DNA of 33,367 nucleotides from Bacteroidota bacterium (lineage in GTDB: Bacteria > Bacteroidota > Bacteroidia > NS11-12g > UBA955): NCBI GenBank assembly GCA_008081305.1, contig VMCP01000023.1, positions 1 to 33,367 on the forward strand. Reading direction: 5' to 3'. This document shows, piece by piece, positions 16,343 to 24,888 of this stretch; position 1 is the stretch's first letter; each line of letters starts with the position of its first letter. The notes under the pieces were generated by a model. That model was not told the DNA's origin. It ran no database searches and saw only the letters and a program-made list of their open reading frames with translations. Both the position numbers and the translations under genes were made by a program.

Positions 16343-18452
16343 TCATTTTTTCTTTAAAGGCCTCTACGACCGCATTGTTAACTTCGACCTTATAACGAGA
16401 TTCTAAATCAGATAACCATTTCTTCTCAAGAACCTCTTGATATTTTGACGCGACAGGACCGCGGGTTTCAGAAAGTGTTTTTGGTCCAGCTGGTAAAAAT
16501 GCATTCACCTTAGCTACAACCCAATCTTCACCCATTAAACCGAGCTTGTAAACTTTATTCTCTTTTTTACGGTATGATGCCTCTTCGAATAAAGTCTTAA
16601 GTGGTTGTGGGTTTGGAAAAAGGAATGAATCACTCAACTGATATTTACCTTTTTTATAGCTGAAGTCCAACTGACTTTTTTCAGTATTTATTTTTCTGAT
16701 GGACTCATCATCCTCTCCTTTTTTGACCTGTTTTGCCACTTTTTTCATCATGCTTTTACTTGCACAGAAGTAGAACGTTACGTTATATCTGTCTTTCCAT
16801 TGGTATTCACCAATATGCTCATCGAAATACGCTTGTAAACCAGTAGTATCTTTATTGGCCTTTTCCCAAACCATCTCCTGCATGCGATTAAACATTAAGA
16901 TACCCTCGCGATACTCTTGATAGATAGCTTTAAATTCGGGTGATTTCTCTTCTAAGTGCTCGTTTTGGTAAGCAACACATGCTTCTCTCACCCAGTTCTC
17001 GTATAAGCGTTGCATGTTATCTTTCACACTTCCTTCGATTGGTCTTTTATTGGCAGCAACCTTTGCTGCAAACTGTTCAACGGTGAATACCTCATCAGCA
17101 AAACGGAATACTTCCGCATCTAGGAAGTTGTAGGTTGAAGCATTTCGACCTTTTCCTATTGTTATCTCTTCTGGCAAGTTTAATAAATCAAATTTCCCTT
17201 TAGCTACAGTTGAGTCAGAAGCGAGGATATCCATCATGGCTACTAATAACTCCGTATTTTCCTCAAAATTCTCATCCCGCTTTACACGATTCACCAAGCT
17301 ATCAATGGATATAGAGGATCGTTGATTTTGCTGTACTTTATTACGCAGAGAAATCTTCATCTCATCAAAAGATTTGATTTCTCTAATTCCTTCTAACTGC
17401 AAGATATGCCAGCCATATCCACTAGAAAATGGCTCCGTTACATCTCCAATTTTACCCAACTCAAAAGCTTTCTCCGCCCATTTTTGTCTTTCAACATCCC
17501 CAACAAACTGAGTAACACCAAACCAATTCATCATTCCACCGTTGTACTTCGAGCTATAATCTTCGCTATACCTAGTAGACATTTCTTGAAATGATTCTCC
17601 TTTTTGAATCTTCTCAAAAATCTCTTTGGTTAGCTTTTCAGCCTCTTCGGTAGTGCGGTTTGAATTATTCCCTGTACGGATTAAGATATGACGTACATGT
17701 CTTTCTCCCGGATTTGGTCTTTTTGCGTTAACGCGTAGGATATGAAAACCAAAATCTGTTCGGAAAATATCTGAAATACCTCCCACTTCCGTATTGAAAG
17801 CTGCATTTTCAAATTCATAGACCACCTGCAAAGCCGTTAGGTAACCCAAATTTCCTCCGTTATCCTTAGAGCCTGGATCTTCAGAATCACTACTAGCAAA
17901 ATCTGCAAAGTTTTTCTCCGATGGATCTCTTTCAAGAGCTTTTTGAATCTCCTTCATACGATCCATAATTCTTGCTTCCTTTTCGGGAGCGGCATTACGC
18001 TCACAGCGCATTAAGACATGAGATACATTAACCTCATACTTCATTCTGTCGTAAGCTTCTTTGATTAATTTGTCGGTTACATTACGATCGTAGAGATAAT
18101 TTCGAGCTAACTGCTCACGGTACATGGATAGCTCCCTTTTGTAGTTCTTCGCTGTATCTTTTCCAGCGTCCATTGCATCTTGAATTTTCAACTTGAACTT
18201 TATGTACAAGTCCAAGTACTCATCAATATCGGCTTCAGTAATAGATTTTTCTTTGAGGTTTAAATTCTTCAGGAATTGTCTTTCAAATTCTCCAACAGTC
18301 ACATCTTGTTTTCCCGCAACGGTAAAAACAGTTTCATCTGAACCAACAACGCCAGGTAGGGCTTTTTCAGATTGCGTATTCCCTTGAGCAAAAACCGAAG
18401 AAATCGCAAAGCACATGGAAAATAAAGCTATAACTCTCATATTCATTTTCAT
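16332..18452 (-). CDS. Large periplasmic parvulin-type peptidyl-prolyl isomerase
   Basis: A protein of 706 residues with a signal peptide (hydrophobic stretch from R-V-I-A-L-F, cleavage near V-F-A-Q). Two parvulin domains lie in tandem at about residues 140-255 (V-N-V-S-H-V-L-M-R; D-P-G-S-K-D-N-G-G-N-L-G-Y; F-G-F-H-I-L-R-V) and 260-370 (V-R-H-I-L-I-R; Y-N-G-G-M-M-N-W-F; Y-G-W-H-I-L-Q-L). The remaining ~330 residues are charged and mostly helical, with no motif I recognise. It is larger than E. coli SurA and is the first gene of the block with the SurA-like gene and moxR. Three in-frame Mets (18452, 18446, 18440) are possible starts; the first is shown. A TATTTTTG element lies 10 bases upstream. 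Confidence 0.9.
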   Translation of the reverse strand: MKMNMRVIALFSMCFAISSVFAQGNTQSEKALPGVVGSDETVFTVAGKQDVTVGEFERQFLKNLNLKEKSITEADIDEYLDLYIKFKLKIQDAMDAGKDTAKNYKRELSMYREQLARNYLYDRNVTDKLIKEAYDRMKYEVNVSHVLMRCERNAAPEKEARIMDRMKEIQKALERDPSEKNFADFASSDSEDPGSKDNGGNLGYLTALQVVYEFENAAFNTEVGGISDIFRTDFGFHILRVNAKRPNPGERHVRHILIRTGNNSNRTTEEAEKLTKEIFEKIQKGESFQEMSTRYSEDYSSKYNGGMMNWFGVTQFVGDVERQKWAEKAFELGKIGDVTEPFSSGYGWHILQLEGIREIKSFDEMKISLRNKVQQNQRSSISIDSLVNRVKRDENFEENTELLVAMMDILASDSTVAKGKFDLLNLPEEITIGKGRNASTYNFLDAEVFRFADEVFTVEQFAAKVAANKRPIEGSVKDNMQRLYENWVREACVAYQNEHLEEKSPEFKAIYQEYREGILMFNRMQEMVWEKANKDTTGLQAYFDEHIGEYQWKDRYNVTFYFCASKSMMKKVAKQVKKGEDDESIRKINTEKSQLDFSYKKGKYQLSDSFLFPNPQPLKTLFEEASYRKKENKVYKLGLMGEDWVVAKVNAFLPAGPKTLSETRGPVASKYQEVLEKKWLSDLESRYKVEVNNAVVEAFKEKMNVK

Positions 18453-18462
18453 TGAAGTAGGG

Positions 18463-18470
18463 CAAAAATA
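18463..18470 (-). promoter_or_regulatory. -7 promoter element for the parvulin-moxR block
   Basis: On the minus strand it reads TATTTTTG, an exact TAnnTTTG match, 10 bases before the ATG at 18452 and within the 34-base gap after obgE. Confidence 0.45.
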
Positions 18471-18486
18471 GGGATTTAAGCAGAAG

Positions 18487-19482
18487 TTAGGAATTGGCTT
18501 CGATCGCTCTAAAGAGGGTATCCTTTAACTCAACTAAACCTTGTTGAGCTACTGAGCTAAAGAAATGCACGTGTACATCTTTCATTTCTTTTTTCACCTC
18601 TGCCTTTAGCTCATCATCTAACATCTCAGACTTACTGATAGCCACAATCTTATCCTTCATATACAACTCCTTATTGAACTCTTTTAGTTCCGTCATCAGC
18701 GTTTGGTATTCATGATAATGATCTTCACTATCCGCAGGAATGAGAACGAGCAAAACAGCATTTCGCTCAATATGCTTTAAAAATCGATGCCCTAGGCCTT
18801 TCCCTTTATGGGCTCCCTCAATGATTCCCGGTATATCTGCAACCACAAAACTTCTAAAGTCTCTGTATTTCACCACTCCCAAGTTGGGCGTCAGCGTAGT
18901 AAAAGGATAATCAGCAATTTCTGGCTTCGCAGCAGTAATGACACTGAGTAGAGTACTTTTACCTGCATTAGGAAAACCAACCAAGCCAACATCCGCAAGG
19001 ACTTTTAACTCCAGGATCATCCATTTCTCGATTCCATCTTCCCCTGGTTGTGCGTACTGAGGAGTTTGGTTTGTTGATGTCGCAAAATGCGCGTTACCCA
19101 AGCCACCTCTACCACCTGGCAATAAAACTTTCTGTTCCCCATCCTCGGTAATTTCAAAAAGAACTTCACCCGTTTCAAAATCTTTTGCGACCGTACCTAG
19201 TGGCACCTCTAAAACGATGGTTTCACCACTTTTTCCTTGACTATGACTTTCACCACCTGGGTTACCATGCCCCGCTTTAATGTGTTTCCGGTATTTCAAA
19301 TGGAGCAATGTCCACAATTGATGATTACCTACCAAAACGATGTCTCCACCCTTTCCTCCATCACCACCATCAGGACCTCCCTTAGGACTAATCTTCGAAC
19401 GATGATAGTGCCGACTACCGGCACCACCGTTTCCACTTTGACAGTGAATTTTGACGTAATCAATAAAATTACTTTCGGGCAT
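18487..19482 (-). CDS. obgE: Obg-family GTPase with altered G4 motif
   Basis: A protein of 331 residues. The N-terminal Obg fold has the glycine-rich pattern G-G-P-D-G-G-D-G-G-K-G-G-D and G-G-R-G-G-L-G-N. The GTPase domain has G1 G-F-P-N-A-G-K-S-T, the switch T-T-L-T-P-N-L-G and G3 D-I-P-G-I-I-E-G-A. The G4 guanine-specificity motif, normally N-K-x-D, reads S-K-S-E at 283-286. The acidic C-terminal tail of some Obg proteins is absent. Obg binds the 50S subunit and links ribosome assembly to nutrient state. The ATG at 19482 gives the expected M-P-E-S-N-F-I-D-Y; a TTG three codons upstream is unlikely. It is divergent from leuS across a 50-base gap. Confidence 0.94.
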   Translation of the reverse strand: MPESNFIDYVKIHCQSGNGGAGSRHYHRSKISPKGGPDGGDGGKGGDIVLVGNHQLWTLLHLKYRKHIKAGHGNPGGESHSQGKSGETIVLEVPLGTVAKDFETGEVLFEITEDGEQKVLLPGGRGGLGNAHFATSTNQTPQYAQPGEDGIEKWMILELKVLADVGLVGFPNAGKSTLLSVITAAKPEIADYPFTTLTPNLGVVKYRDFRSFVVADIPGIIEGAHKGKGLGHRFLKHIERNAVLLVLIPADSEDHYHEYQTLMTELKEFNKELYMKDKIVAISKSEMLDDELKAEVKKEMKDVHVHFFSSVAQQGLVELKDTLFRAIEANS

Positions 19483-19488
19483 GAGCCA

Positions 19489-19496
19489 CAAAGGTC
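19489..19496 (-). promoter_or_regulatory. Possible -7 element for obgE
   Basis: On the minus strand it reads GACCTTTG, one mismatch from TAnnTTTG, with six bases before the ATG at 19482. Confidence 0.3.
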
Positions 19497-19517
19497 GGTA
19501 AAAAGAAGCGGGGTTTG

Positions 19518-19525
19518 TATTTTTG
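19518..19525 (+). promoter_or_regulatory. -7 promoter element for leuS
   Basis: TATTTTTG is an exact TAnnTTTG match, followed by C, and lies seven bases before the ATG at 19533. It shares the 50-base divergent region with the possible obgE element. Confidence 0.5.
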
Positions 19526-19532
19526 CCGCTAA

Positions 19533-22109
19533 ATGTCTGATTCCAAATCGTATCGTTTTCAAGAAATTGAAGCTAAATGGCAAAAGCGTTGGGTTGAAAA
19601 CCAACTGTATCGTGTAGATATCCAAGAAGACAAACCGAAGTATTATACCTTAGATATGTTTCCTTATCCATCTGGTTCAGGACTTCATGTTGGGCATCCC
19701 TTGGGTTACATTGCAAGTGATATTGTTTCAAGATATAAACGATTAAATGGATTCAATGTGCTGCATCCTATGGGATACGATGCCTTTGGTTTACCTGCAG
19801 AGCAATATGCTATTCAAACAGGTCAGCACCCCGCGGTAACCACCGAGGCAAACATCAAAAGATTCCGTGAGCAATTAGATAAAATGGGATTCTCTTATGA
19901 TTGGAATCGACAAGTAAAAACATGTGATCCGAATTATTACCAATGGACCCAATGGATATTTTCATTGTTTTTTACGCATTGGTATAACAAGAATAAAGCC
20001 TGTGCTGAACCAATTGAAAACCTAATCGCCTTTTTTGAGTCAGAAGGAAATCAGAACATTAATGCACACAGCCCTTACTCAGAAAGGTTTACATCGAATG
20101 ATTGGAATGCTTACGGTGCTGAAAAGCAAATGGAAATCCTAAATCACTACCGGTTAGCATTTATCGATGAAACCACCGTAAACTGGTGTGCAGAGCTAGG
20201 AACTGTACTCGCAAATGAGGAAGTAGTAAATGGGGTAAGTGAACGTGGTGGTTACCCAGTGATACGTAAAAAGATGAAGCAATGGAGTTTACGCATAACC
20301 GCTTATGCCGACCGTCTTTTATCAGGGCTAGATACGATTGATTGGAGTGATTCTATCAAAGAAATCCAACGAAACTGGATTGGTAGAAGTGAAGGTGCAG
20401 AAATCGATTTTAATGTGAGTCAAACGGGTCACGCTCTTCGGGTTTTCACCACGCGTCCAGATACATTATTCGGTGCAACGTATATGGTTATAGCTCCCGA
20501 ACACGAGTTATTACAAGATATTTGTTCTGAGGAACAGCGGGGTTCTGTGATTGCCTATGCGGAAAAAGCAAAAAATCGCTCCGAAATAGATCGTATGGCC
20601 GATACCTCTAAAACAGGAGTTTTCACCGGTGCATACGCTATAAACCCATTCACCAATCTAGAAATACCCGTTTGGACGAGTGACTATGTACTCGCAAGCT
20701 ATGGGACGGGTGCAATCATGGCGGTACCGGCACATGATGAGCGTGATTTTGAATTTGCAAAGACCTTTGACCTACCCATTACGGCGGTAATCAAACCAGA
20801 AAATGAAGAAATCACTCTTCCATTAACCGAAGCACTCAGTAGTAAAGAAGGCGTTTGTTTTGAATCAGGCTTTCTAAATGGACTTAATGTTAAAGATGCT
20901 ATTGTAAAGGCCATTCAAGAAATAGAGAATCGAGGAATAGGTACCAAAAAGATAAACTACAAGTTGCGCGAGGCAGGATTTGGCCGACAGCGTTACTGGG
21001 GTGAACCCTTTCCAATCACTTATAAAAACGATCAACCCGAGCTAGTAAAACAACTACCCGTCGAACTTCCGGAAGTCGAAAGTTACAAGCCAACAGGTAC
21101 TGGTGAGAGCCCTCTTGCTGCCGTTTCAGAGTGGGTTAATTCAGCTGAAGGTATGCGCGAAACCGATACCATGCCTGGTTGGGCTGGAAGTAGCTGGTAT
21201 TTCTTACGATATACCGATCCAAATAATTTAGAGGCCTTTGCTTCTAAAGAAGCTCTTTCATATTGGAAAAACGTTGATCTGTATGTTGGTGGGAGCGAGC
21301 ACGCCACAGGGCACCTTTTATACAGTAGATTCTGGACAAAGTTCCTTTACGATTTAGGATATCTAAGTTGGGATGAGCCTTTCCAAAAATTGGTAAACCA
21401 AGGCATGATCATGGGTGAAGATGGTCAAAAAATGAGTAAAAGATGGGGAAATGTGGTTAACCCGGATGATGTTTGCGAACAATACGGCGCAGATACCCTA
21501 CGTCTATATGAGATGTTCTTAGGACCCTTAGAAGATAGCAAACCATGGAATACCAATGGTATTGAAGGTGTATCAAGGTTCCTTGGTAAATTTTGGCGTC
21601 TATTCTACAATAATGAAGCCTTCTCGGTAACCGATGAAAAAGCGACTGAAGAGGAACTGAAAATCCTTCATAAAACCATCAAAAAAATAACCGAGGATAT
21701 CCCTAAAATGAGTTTCAACACTTCGGTTTCAGCATTTATGATGTGCGTGAATGACCTAACCAGTTTAAAATGTCACAAAAGGGAAGTACTCGAACCTTTA
21801 TTGATATTACTTGCTCCATTTGCCCCTCATATCACCGAAGAACTATGGGAGCAATTAGGACGTACTGAAAGCATTCACACCGCTACATGGCCCGATTATA
21901 ACGAAGATTATATTAAGGAGAATGCTTTCACTTATCCCGTAAGTATTAACGGTAAAATGCGCACACAATTAACGCTTCCAGTAAACATGAATAAAGAAGA
22001 CGTAGAAAAAGAAGTATTGGCAAATGAAGTGGTACTTAAATGGACCGAAGGTAAGGCACCGAAAAAAGTAATAGTGGTTCCTAACCGAATTGTGAATGTT
22101 GTAATTTAA
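19533..22109 (+). CDS. leuS: Leucyl-tRNA synthetase
   Basis: A class I aminoacyl-tRNA synthetase of 858 residues that charges tRNA-Leu. The HIGH motif is H-V-G-H (52-55) within Y-P-S-G-S-G-L-H-V-G-H, and the KMSKS motif is K-M-S-K-R near residue 635, followed by W-G-N-V-V-N-P. The editing domain shows T-T-R-P-D-T-L-F-G-A-T-Y and G-T-G-A-I-M-A-V-P-A-H-D-E-R-D. Between the HIGH motif and the editing domain, at about residues 155-205, is an insertion (from C-A-E-P-I-E-N-L to Q-M-E-I-L) that is absent from E. coli LeuRS and seen in Bacteroidota. The C-terminal part carries the anticodon-binding and tRNA-binding extension. Its stop overlaps the stop of the convergent S4 gene by 4 bases. Confidence 0.97.
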   Translation: MSDSKSYRFQEIEAKWQKRWVENQLYRVDIQEDKPKYYTLDMFPYPSGSGLHVGHPLGYIASDIVSRYKRLNGFNVLHPMGYDAFGLPAEQYAIQTGQHPAVTTEANIKRFREQLDKMGFSYDWNRQVKTCDPNYYQWTQWIFSLFFTHWYNKNKACAEPIENLIAFFESEGNQNINAHSPYSERFTSNDWNAYGAEKQMEILNHYRLAFIDETTVNWCAELGTVLANEEVVNGVSERGGYPVIRKKMKQWSLRITAYADRLLSGLDTIDWSDSIKEIQRNWIGRSEGAEIDFNVSQTGHALRVFTTRPDTLFGATYMVIAPEHELLQDICSEEQRGSVIAYAEKAKNRSEIDRMADTSKTGVFTGAYAINPFTNLEIPVWTSDYVLASYGTGAIMAVPAHDERDFEFAKTFDLPITAVIKPENEEITLPLTEALSSKEGVCFESGFLNGLNVKDAIVKAIQEIENRGIGTKKINYKLREAGFGRQRYWGEPFPITYKNDQPELVKQLPVELPEVESYKPTGTGESPLAAVSEWVNSAEGMRETDTMPGWAGSSWYFLRYTDPNNLEAFASKEALSYWKNVDLYVGGSEHATGHLLYSRFWTKFLYDLGYLSWDEPFQKLVNQGMIMGEDGQKMSKRWGNVVNPDDVCEQYGADTLRLYEMFLGPLEDSKPWNTNGIEGVSRFLGKFWRLFYNNEAFSVTDEKATEEELKILHKTIKKITEDIPKMSFNTSVSAFMMCVNDLTSLKCHKREVLEPLLILLAPFAPHITEELWEQLGRTESIHTATWPDYNEDYIKENAFTYPVSINGKMRTQLTLPVNMNKEDVEKEVLANEVVLKWTEGKAPKKVIVVPNRIVNVVI

Positions 22110-22324
22110 ACTTCAACAGATACTATTTTCACCTCTTGGTCTTCACAGTTGACCAACATACCTGTGCGAATTTTTTTTCGGCGTTGGGTTTCTACATCCC
22201 CATCAACTGAAACGTATCCTGAGTCAATTAGCTCGTGCGCATGCCCACCGGTTTCTGCCCAACCTAAAGCCTTAAGGAGCTGATTTAAGGGAATGAACTC
22301 GGTTTTGAGTTCGAATGTTTGCAT
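22106..22324 (-). CDS. Small S4-domain RNA-binding protein (YbcJ-like)
   Basis: A protein of 72 residues that is almost wholly an S4 domain: L-N-Q-L-L-K-A-L-G-W, then G-H-A-H-E-L-I-D-S-G-Y-V-S-V-D-G, the alpha-L RNA-binding turn, and a basic R-R-K-K-I-R. The ATG at 22324 is chosen over one 51 bases upstream because the longer form would overlap iscA and add a stretch unlike the family. It starts 7 bases after iscA and is probably the last gene of the ISC transcript. RNA binding is inferred from the fold; the target RNA is unknown. Confidence 0.82.
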   Translation of the reverse strand: MQTFELKTEFIPLNQLLKALGWAETGGHAHELIDSGYVSVDGDVETQRRKKIRTGMLVNCEDQEVKIVSVEV

Positions 22325-22331
22325 GGTGATT

Positions 22332-22679
22332 TTAAACTGCGAAACTTTCACCACAGCCACAGGTGCGGGCTGCATTCGGATTTACGAAATTGAATCCTTT
22401 TCCATTTAAGCCGTCCGAAAAGTCTAATTCCGTACCACATAAATAAAGGAAGCTTTTCATATCACAAACGATTTTTAAAGAATCATCGCCAAACTCCATA
22501 TCTCCATTTTGTGACTCATCATCAAAATCGAGCTCATAAGAAAGACCCGAACAGCCACCACCCTTAACACCCACACGAACAAAATAATGGTTAGGTGATA
22601 TTTCAGCCTCACTCATGAGGTCGTACACCTTTTGACGTGCTTTATCGGTGATGGTTATGGCGTTCGGATCCTGTATCAT
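22332..22679 (-). CDS. iscA: Iron-sulfur cluster assembly protein, IscA/HesB family
   Basis: A protein of 115 residues of the A-type carrier family. The three cysteines that bind iron or a cluster are Cys43 in G-G-G-C-S-G-L-S-Y and Cys107 and Cys109 in R-T-C-G-C-G-E-S-F. Length and spacing are normal. It would take clusters from IscU and pass them to target enzymes in the cytoplasm. It lies 6 bases after iscU and 7 before the S4-domain gene, all on the minus strand. Confidence 0.94.
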   Translation of the reverse strand: MIQDPNAITITDKARQKVYDLMSEAEISPNHYFVRVGVKGGGCSGLSYELDFDDESQNGDMEFGDDSLKIVCDMKSFLYLCGTELDFSDGLNGKGFNFVNPNAARTCGCGESFAV

Positions 22680-22685
22680 ATTGAA

Positions 22686-23099
22686 TTAATGAATAGATTT
22701 CTCTGCTTCTAAAGGCTCAAGTCCTTTCTTCACACGATAATCATTGATGGCAGCCTTGATTGCGTCCTCAGCTAAGACCGAACAATGTATTTTAACTGGA
22801 GGTAGAGCCAATTCTTCAACAATCTCCATGTTGTCAATTTCAAGTGCTTCATCTACAGACTTACCCTTAAGCCATTCTGTAGCCAATGAAGAAGAAGCAA
22901 TGGCTGACCCACAACCAAAGGTTTTAAACTTAGCATCTTCAATTACACCTTCGTCACTCACTTGAATTTGTAAACGCATTACGTCTCCACACTCGGGAGC
23001 ACCGACTAATCCTGTACCCACGCTTTCACTACTTTTATCTAATGTTCCGATGTTACGCGGATTGGTGTAATGATCAATTACTTTATCTGAATATGCCAT
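22686..23099 (-). CDS. iscU: Iron-sulfur cluster scaffold protein
   Basis: A protein of 137 residues on which new clusters are built from sulfur supplied by IscS. The three ligand cysteines are Cys37 (P-E-C-G-D, with the conserved Asp39), Cys63 (F-G-C-G-S) and Cys106 (I-H-C-S). The L-P-P-V-K motif at 99-103, the binding site for the HscA chaperone, is intact and marks it as IscU and not SufU. No hscA, hscB or fdx gene is found beside it. It follows iscS after a 54-base gap, which contains a weak TAAATTTTG stretch on the minus strand that might act as a secondary promoter. Confidence 0.95.
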   Translation of the reverse strand: MAYSDKVIDHYTNPRNIGTLDKSSESVGTGLVGAPECGDVMRLQIQVSDEGVIEDAKFKTFGCGSAIASSSLATEWLKGKSVDEALEIDNMEIVEELALPPVKIHCSVLAEDAIKAAINDYRVKKGLEPLEAEKSIH

Positions 23100-23153
23100 A
23101 ATTATGGTAAAATTATTTAAACTCTTTCTAAATTACAAAATTTATCGATGGGA

Positions 23154-24365
23154 TTAATGCTCGGTCCACTCAATAGATTTGAGATCAATTCCTTCTTTGA
23201 ACATCTCCCATAATGGGCTCATATCTCTAAGTTTATTCACTGCGTCGGTAACACACTTAATGGTGAAATCAATTTCTTCATCTGTGGTGAATCGACCCAA
23301 TCCGAAACGAATACTGCTATGAGCTAGTTCGTCATCTAAACCAAGATTCTTTAAAACATAACTGGGCTCCAATGAAGCAGAAGTACAAGCTGAACCTGAA
23401 GAGACTGCCACATCTTTGATACCCATCATGAGGCCTTCTCCCTCCACATATTTAAATGAAATATTAGTGGTGTGAGGCAAACGGTGTTCTTTTGTACCAT
23501 TAACGTATGCTTCTTCCAATTGCAAGAGGGCGTTTTCTAATTTATCACGCATTTTGCTCAACCTCGCGGCATCCGTATCCATTTCAGCCATTGCAATTTC
23601 ACATGCTTTCCCGAATCCAACTATACCGGGTACATTTAATGTTCCGCTTCTCATTCCGCGCTCGTGACCACCGCCATCGATTTGTGCAGTAACTTTGACT
23701 CTTGGATTTTTACGACGAACGTATAATGCACCAACGCCCTTCGGTCCGTACATTTTATGAGCCGTAAAACTCAATAAATCGATGTTATCATCGATAACAC
23801 TCACCGGTATTTTACCTACGGCCTGAGTAGCATCCGTATGAAATAAAATCCCCTTCTCTTTACAAAGCGCTCCAATCTCACGTATAGGTTGAATTACCCC
23901 TAGTTCATTATTAGCGTACATCACAGAAACCAAAACAGTATTTGGTTTAATCGCCTCTTGAATTTGTTCAATAGTTATCAAACCATTCTCTGCTACTGGC
24001 AAATAGGTTACTTCTGCCCCTAATTTTTCTAAATGTTTACACGCATCTAATATCGCTTTATGTTCAGTTGAAACCGTGATGAAATGATTTCCTTTGGCTG
24101 CATACATTTCATAAACACCTTTCAAAGCAAGGTTATTACTCTCGGTAGCGCCACTTGTGAAAATGATTTCTTTTGAATTTGCTCCGATGATCTTAGCGAT
24201 CTGTTCGCGGGCATAATCTACTCCCTCTTCCGTCTTCCAGCCATAAGCGTGGCTTCTACTTGCAGCGTTTCCATAATCCTTCAAAAAATATGGCGTCATC
24301 GCTTCGAAAACTCTTGGATCACACTTAGTGGTAGAGTTGTTATCGAGATATATTGGTAATTGCAT
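23154..24365 (-). CDS. iscS: Cysteine desulfurase
   Basis: A PLP-dependent enzyme of 403 residues that takes sulfur from cysteine for Fe-S clusters and thio-modified tRNA. The PLP lysine lies in F-T-A-H-K-M-Y-G-P-K near residue 203. The catalytic cysteine is in S-G-S-A-C-T-S-A-S near residue 328, within the long flexible loop of group I (IscS/NifS) enzymes. The N-terminal Y-L-D-N-N-S-T-T-K and A-T-E-S-N-N-L-A are typical. It opens the cluster iscS-iscU-iscA-S4. No iscR regulator is adjacent; the gene upstream, on the other strand, is the epimerase. Confidence 0.96.
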   Translation of the reverse strand: MQLPIYLDNNSTTKCDPRVFEAMTPYFLKDYGNAASRSHAYGWKTEEGVDYAREQIAKIIGANSKEIIFTSGATESNNLALKGVYEMYAAKGNHFITVSTEHKAILDACKHLEKLGAEVTYLPVAENGLITIEQIQEAIKPNTVLVSVMYANNELGVIQPIREIGALCKEKGILFHTDATQAVGKIPVSVIDDNIDLLSFTAHKMYGPKGVGALYVRRKNPRVKVTAQIDGGGHERGMRSGTLNVPGIVGFGKACEIAMAEMDTDAARLSKMRDKLENALLQLEEAYVNGTKEHRLPHTTNISFKYVEGEGLMMGIKDVAVSSGSACTSASLEPSYVLKNLGLDDELAHSSIRFGLGRFTTDEEIDFTIKCVTDAVNKLRDMSPLWEMFKEGIDLKSIEWTEH

Positions 24366-24402
24366 ATTGTCGTATTGTACTATTTAGACATTTTCTAAAC
24401 AA

Positions 24403-24410
24403 CAAAATTA
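24403..24410 (-). promoter_or_regulatory. Candidate -7 promoter element for the isc cluster
   Basis: On the minus strand it reads TAATTTTG, an exact TAnnTTTG match, 37 bases before the iscS ATG, in the 114-base divergent region shared with the epimerase gene. No IscR-like palindrome is obvious to the eye. Confidence 0.4.
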
Positions 24411-24479
24411 ACAATACTAAGCCACAATAGATTGCGATTGACCTTAATTTGTAGTTGAAACTTTGTTTTTTGAAGAATT

Positions 24480-24887
24480 ATGCCAAAAAAATTAGAACAT
24501 ATTGGAATTGCGGTGAAAGATTTGGGAAAGTCTGAAGTGCTTTTTGAAAAGCTCTTAAACACTTCTTCCTATAAGCGCGAAGAGGTTGCATCTGAGGGAG
24601 TCATCACATCTTTCTTTCGAATTGGAGAGATAAAAATAGAATTATTGGCTGCTACCAACCCAGACAGTCCAATCGCAAAATTCATAGACAAAAAGGGAGA
24701 AGGCATACACCATCTTGCCTTTGAGTCAGATTCAATCAATGATGAGCTTGAACATCTAAATAATGAGGGCATCGAGCTAATTCATCAACAACCTAAAGAT
24801 GGTGCTGATAACAAGGAAATCGCCTTTTTACATCCGAAAAGCACTGGGGGTGTTCTTTGGGAACTTTGCCAAGAAAAGAAAGCTTAA
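24480..24887 (+). CDS. mce: Methylmalonyl-CoA epimerase
   Basis: A protein of 135 residues of the vicinal-oxygen-chelate (glyoxalase) superfamily. It interconverts (R)- and (S)-methylmalonyl-CoA between propionyl-CoA carboxylase and the B12-dependent mutase. Metal-ligand positions can be seen: His7 in L-E-H-I-G-I-A-V, the E-L-L region at 54-56, the G-I-H-H-L-A-F histidines (77-78), and Glu128 in W-E-L-C-Q. Length and the two beta-alpha-beta-beta-beta repeats fit. The mutase is not in the window. It is divergent from iscS and its stop lies 1 base from the stop of the ComA-like gene. A general glyoxalase-fold protein is a less likely alternative. Confidence 0.92.
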   Translation: MPKKLEHIGIAVKDLGKSEVLFEKLLNTSSYKREEVASEGVITSFFRIGEIKIELLAATNPDSPIAKFIDKKGEGIHHLAFESDSINDELEHLNNEGIELIHQQPKDGADNKEIAFLHPKSTGGVLWELCQEKKA

Positions 24888-24888
24888 A

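Noticed and set aside
22325..22375. Longer start for the S4-domain protein
   Set aside because: It overlaps the end of iscA and adds residues with no match to the S4 family; the ATG at 22324 gives normal operon spacing.
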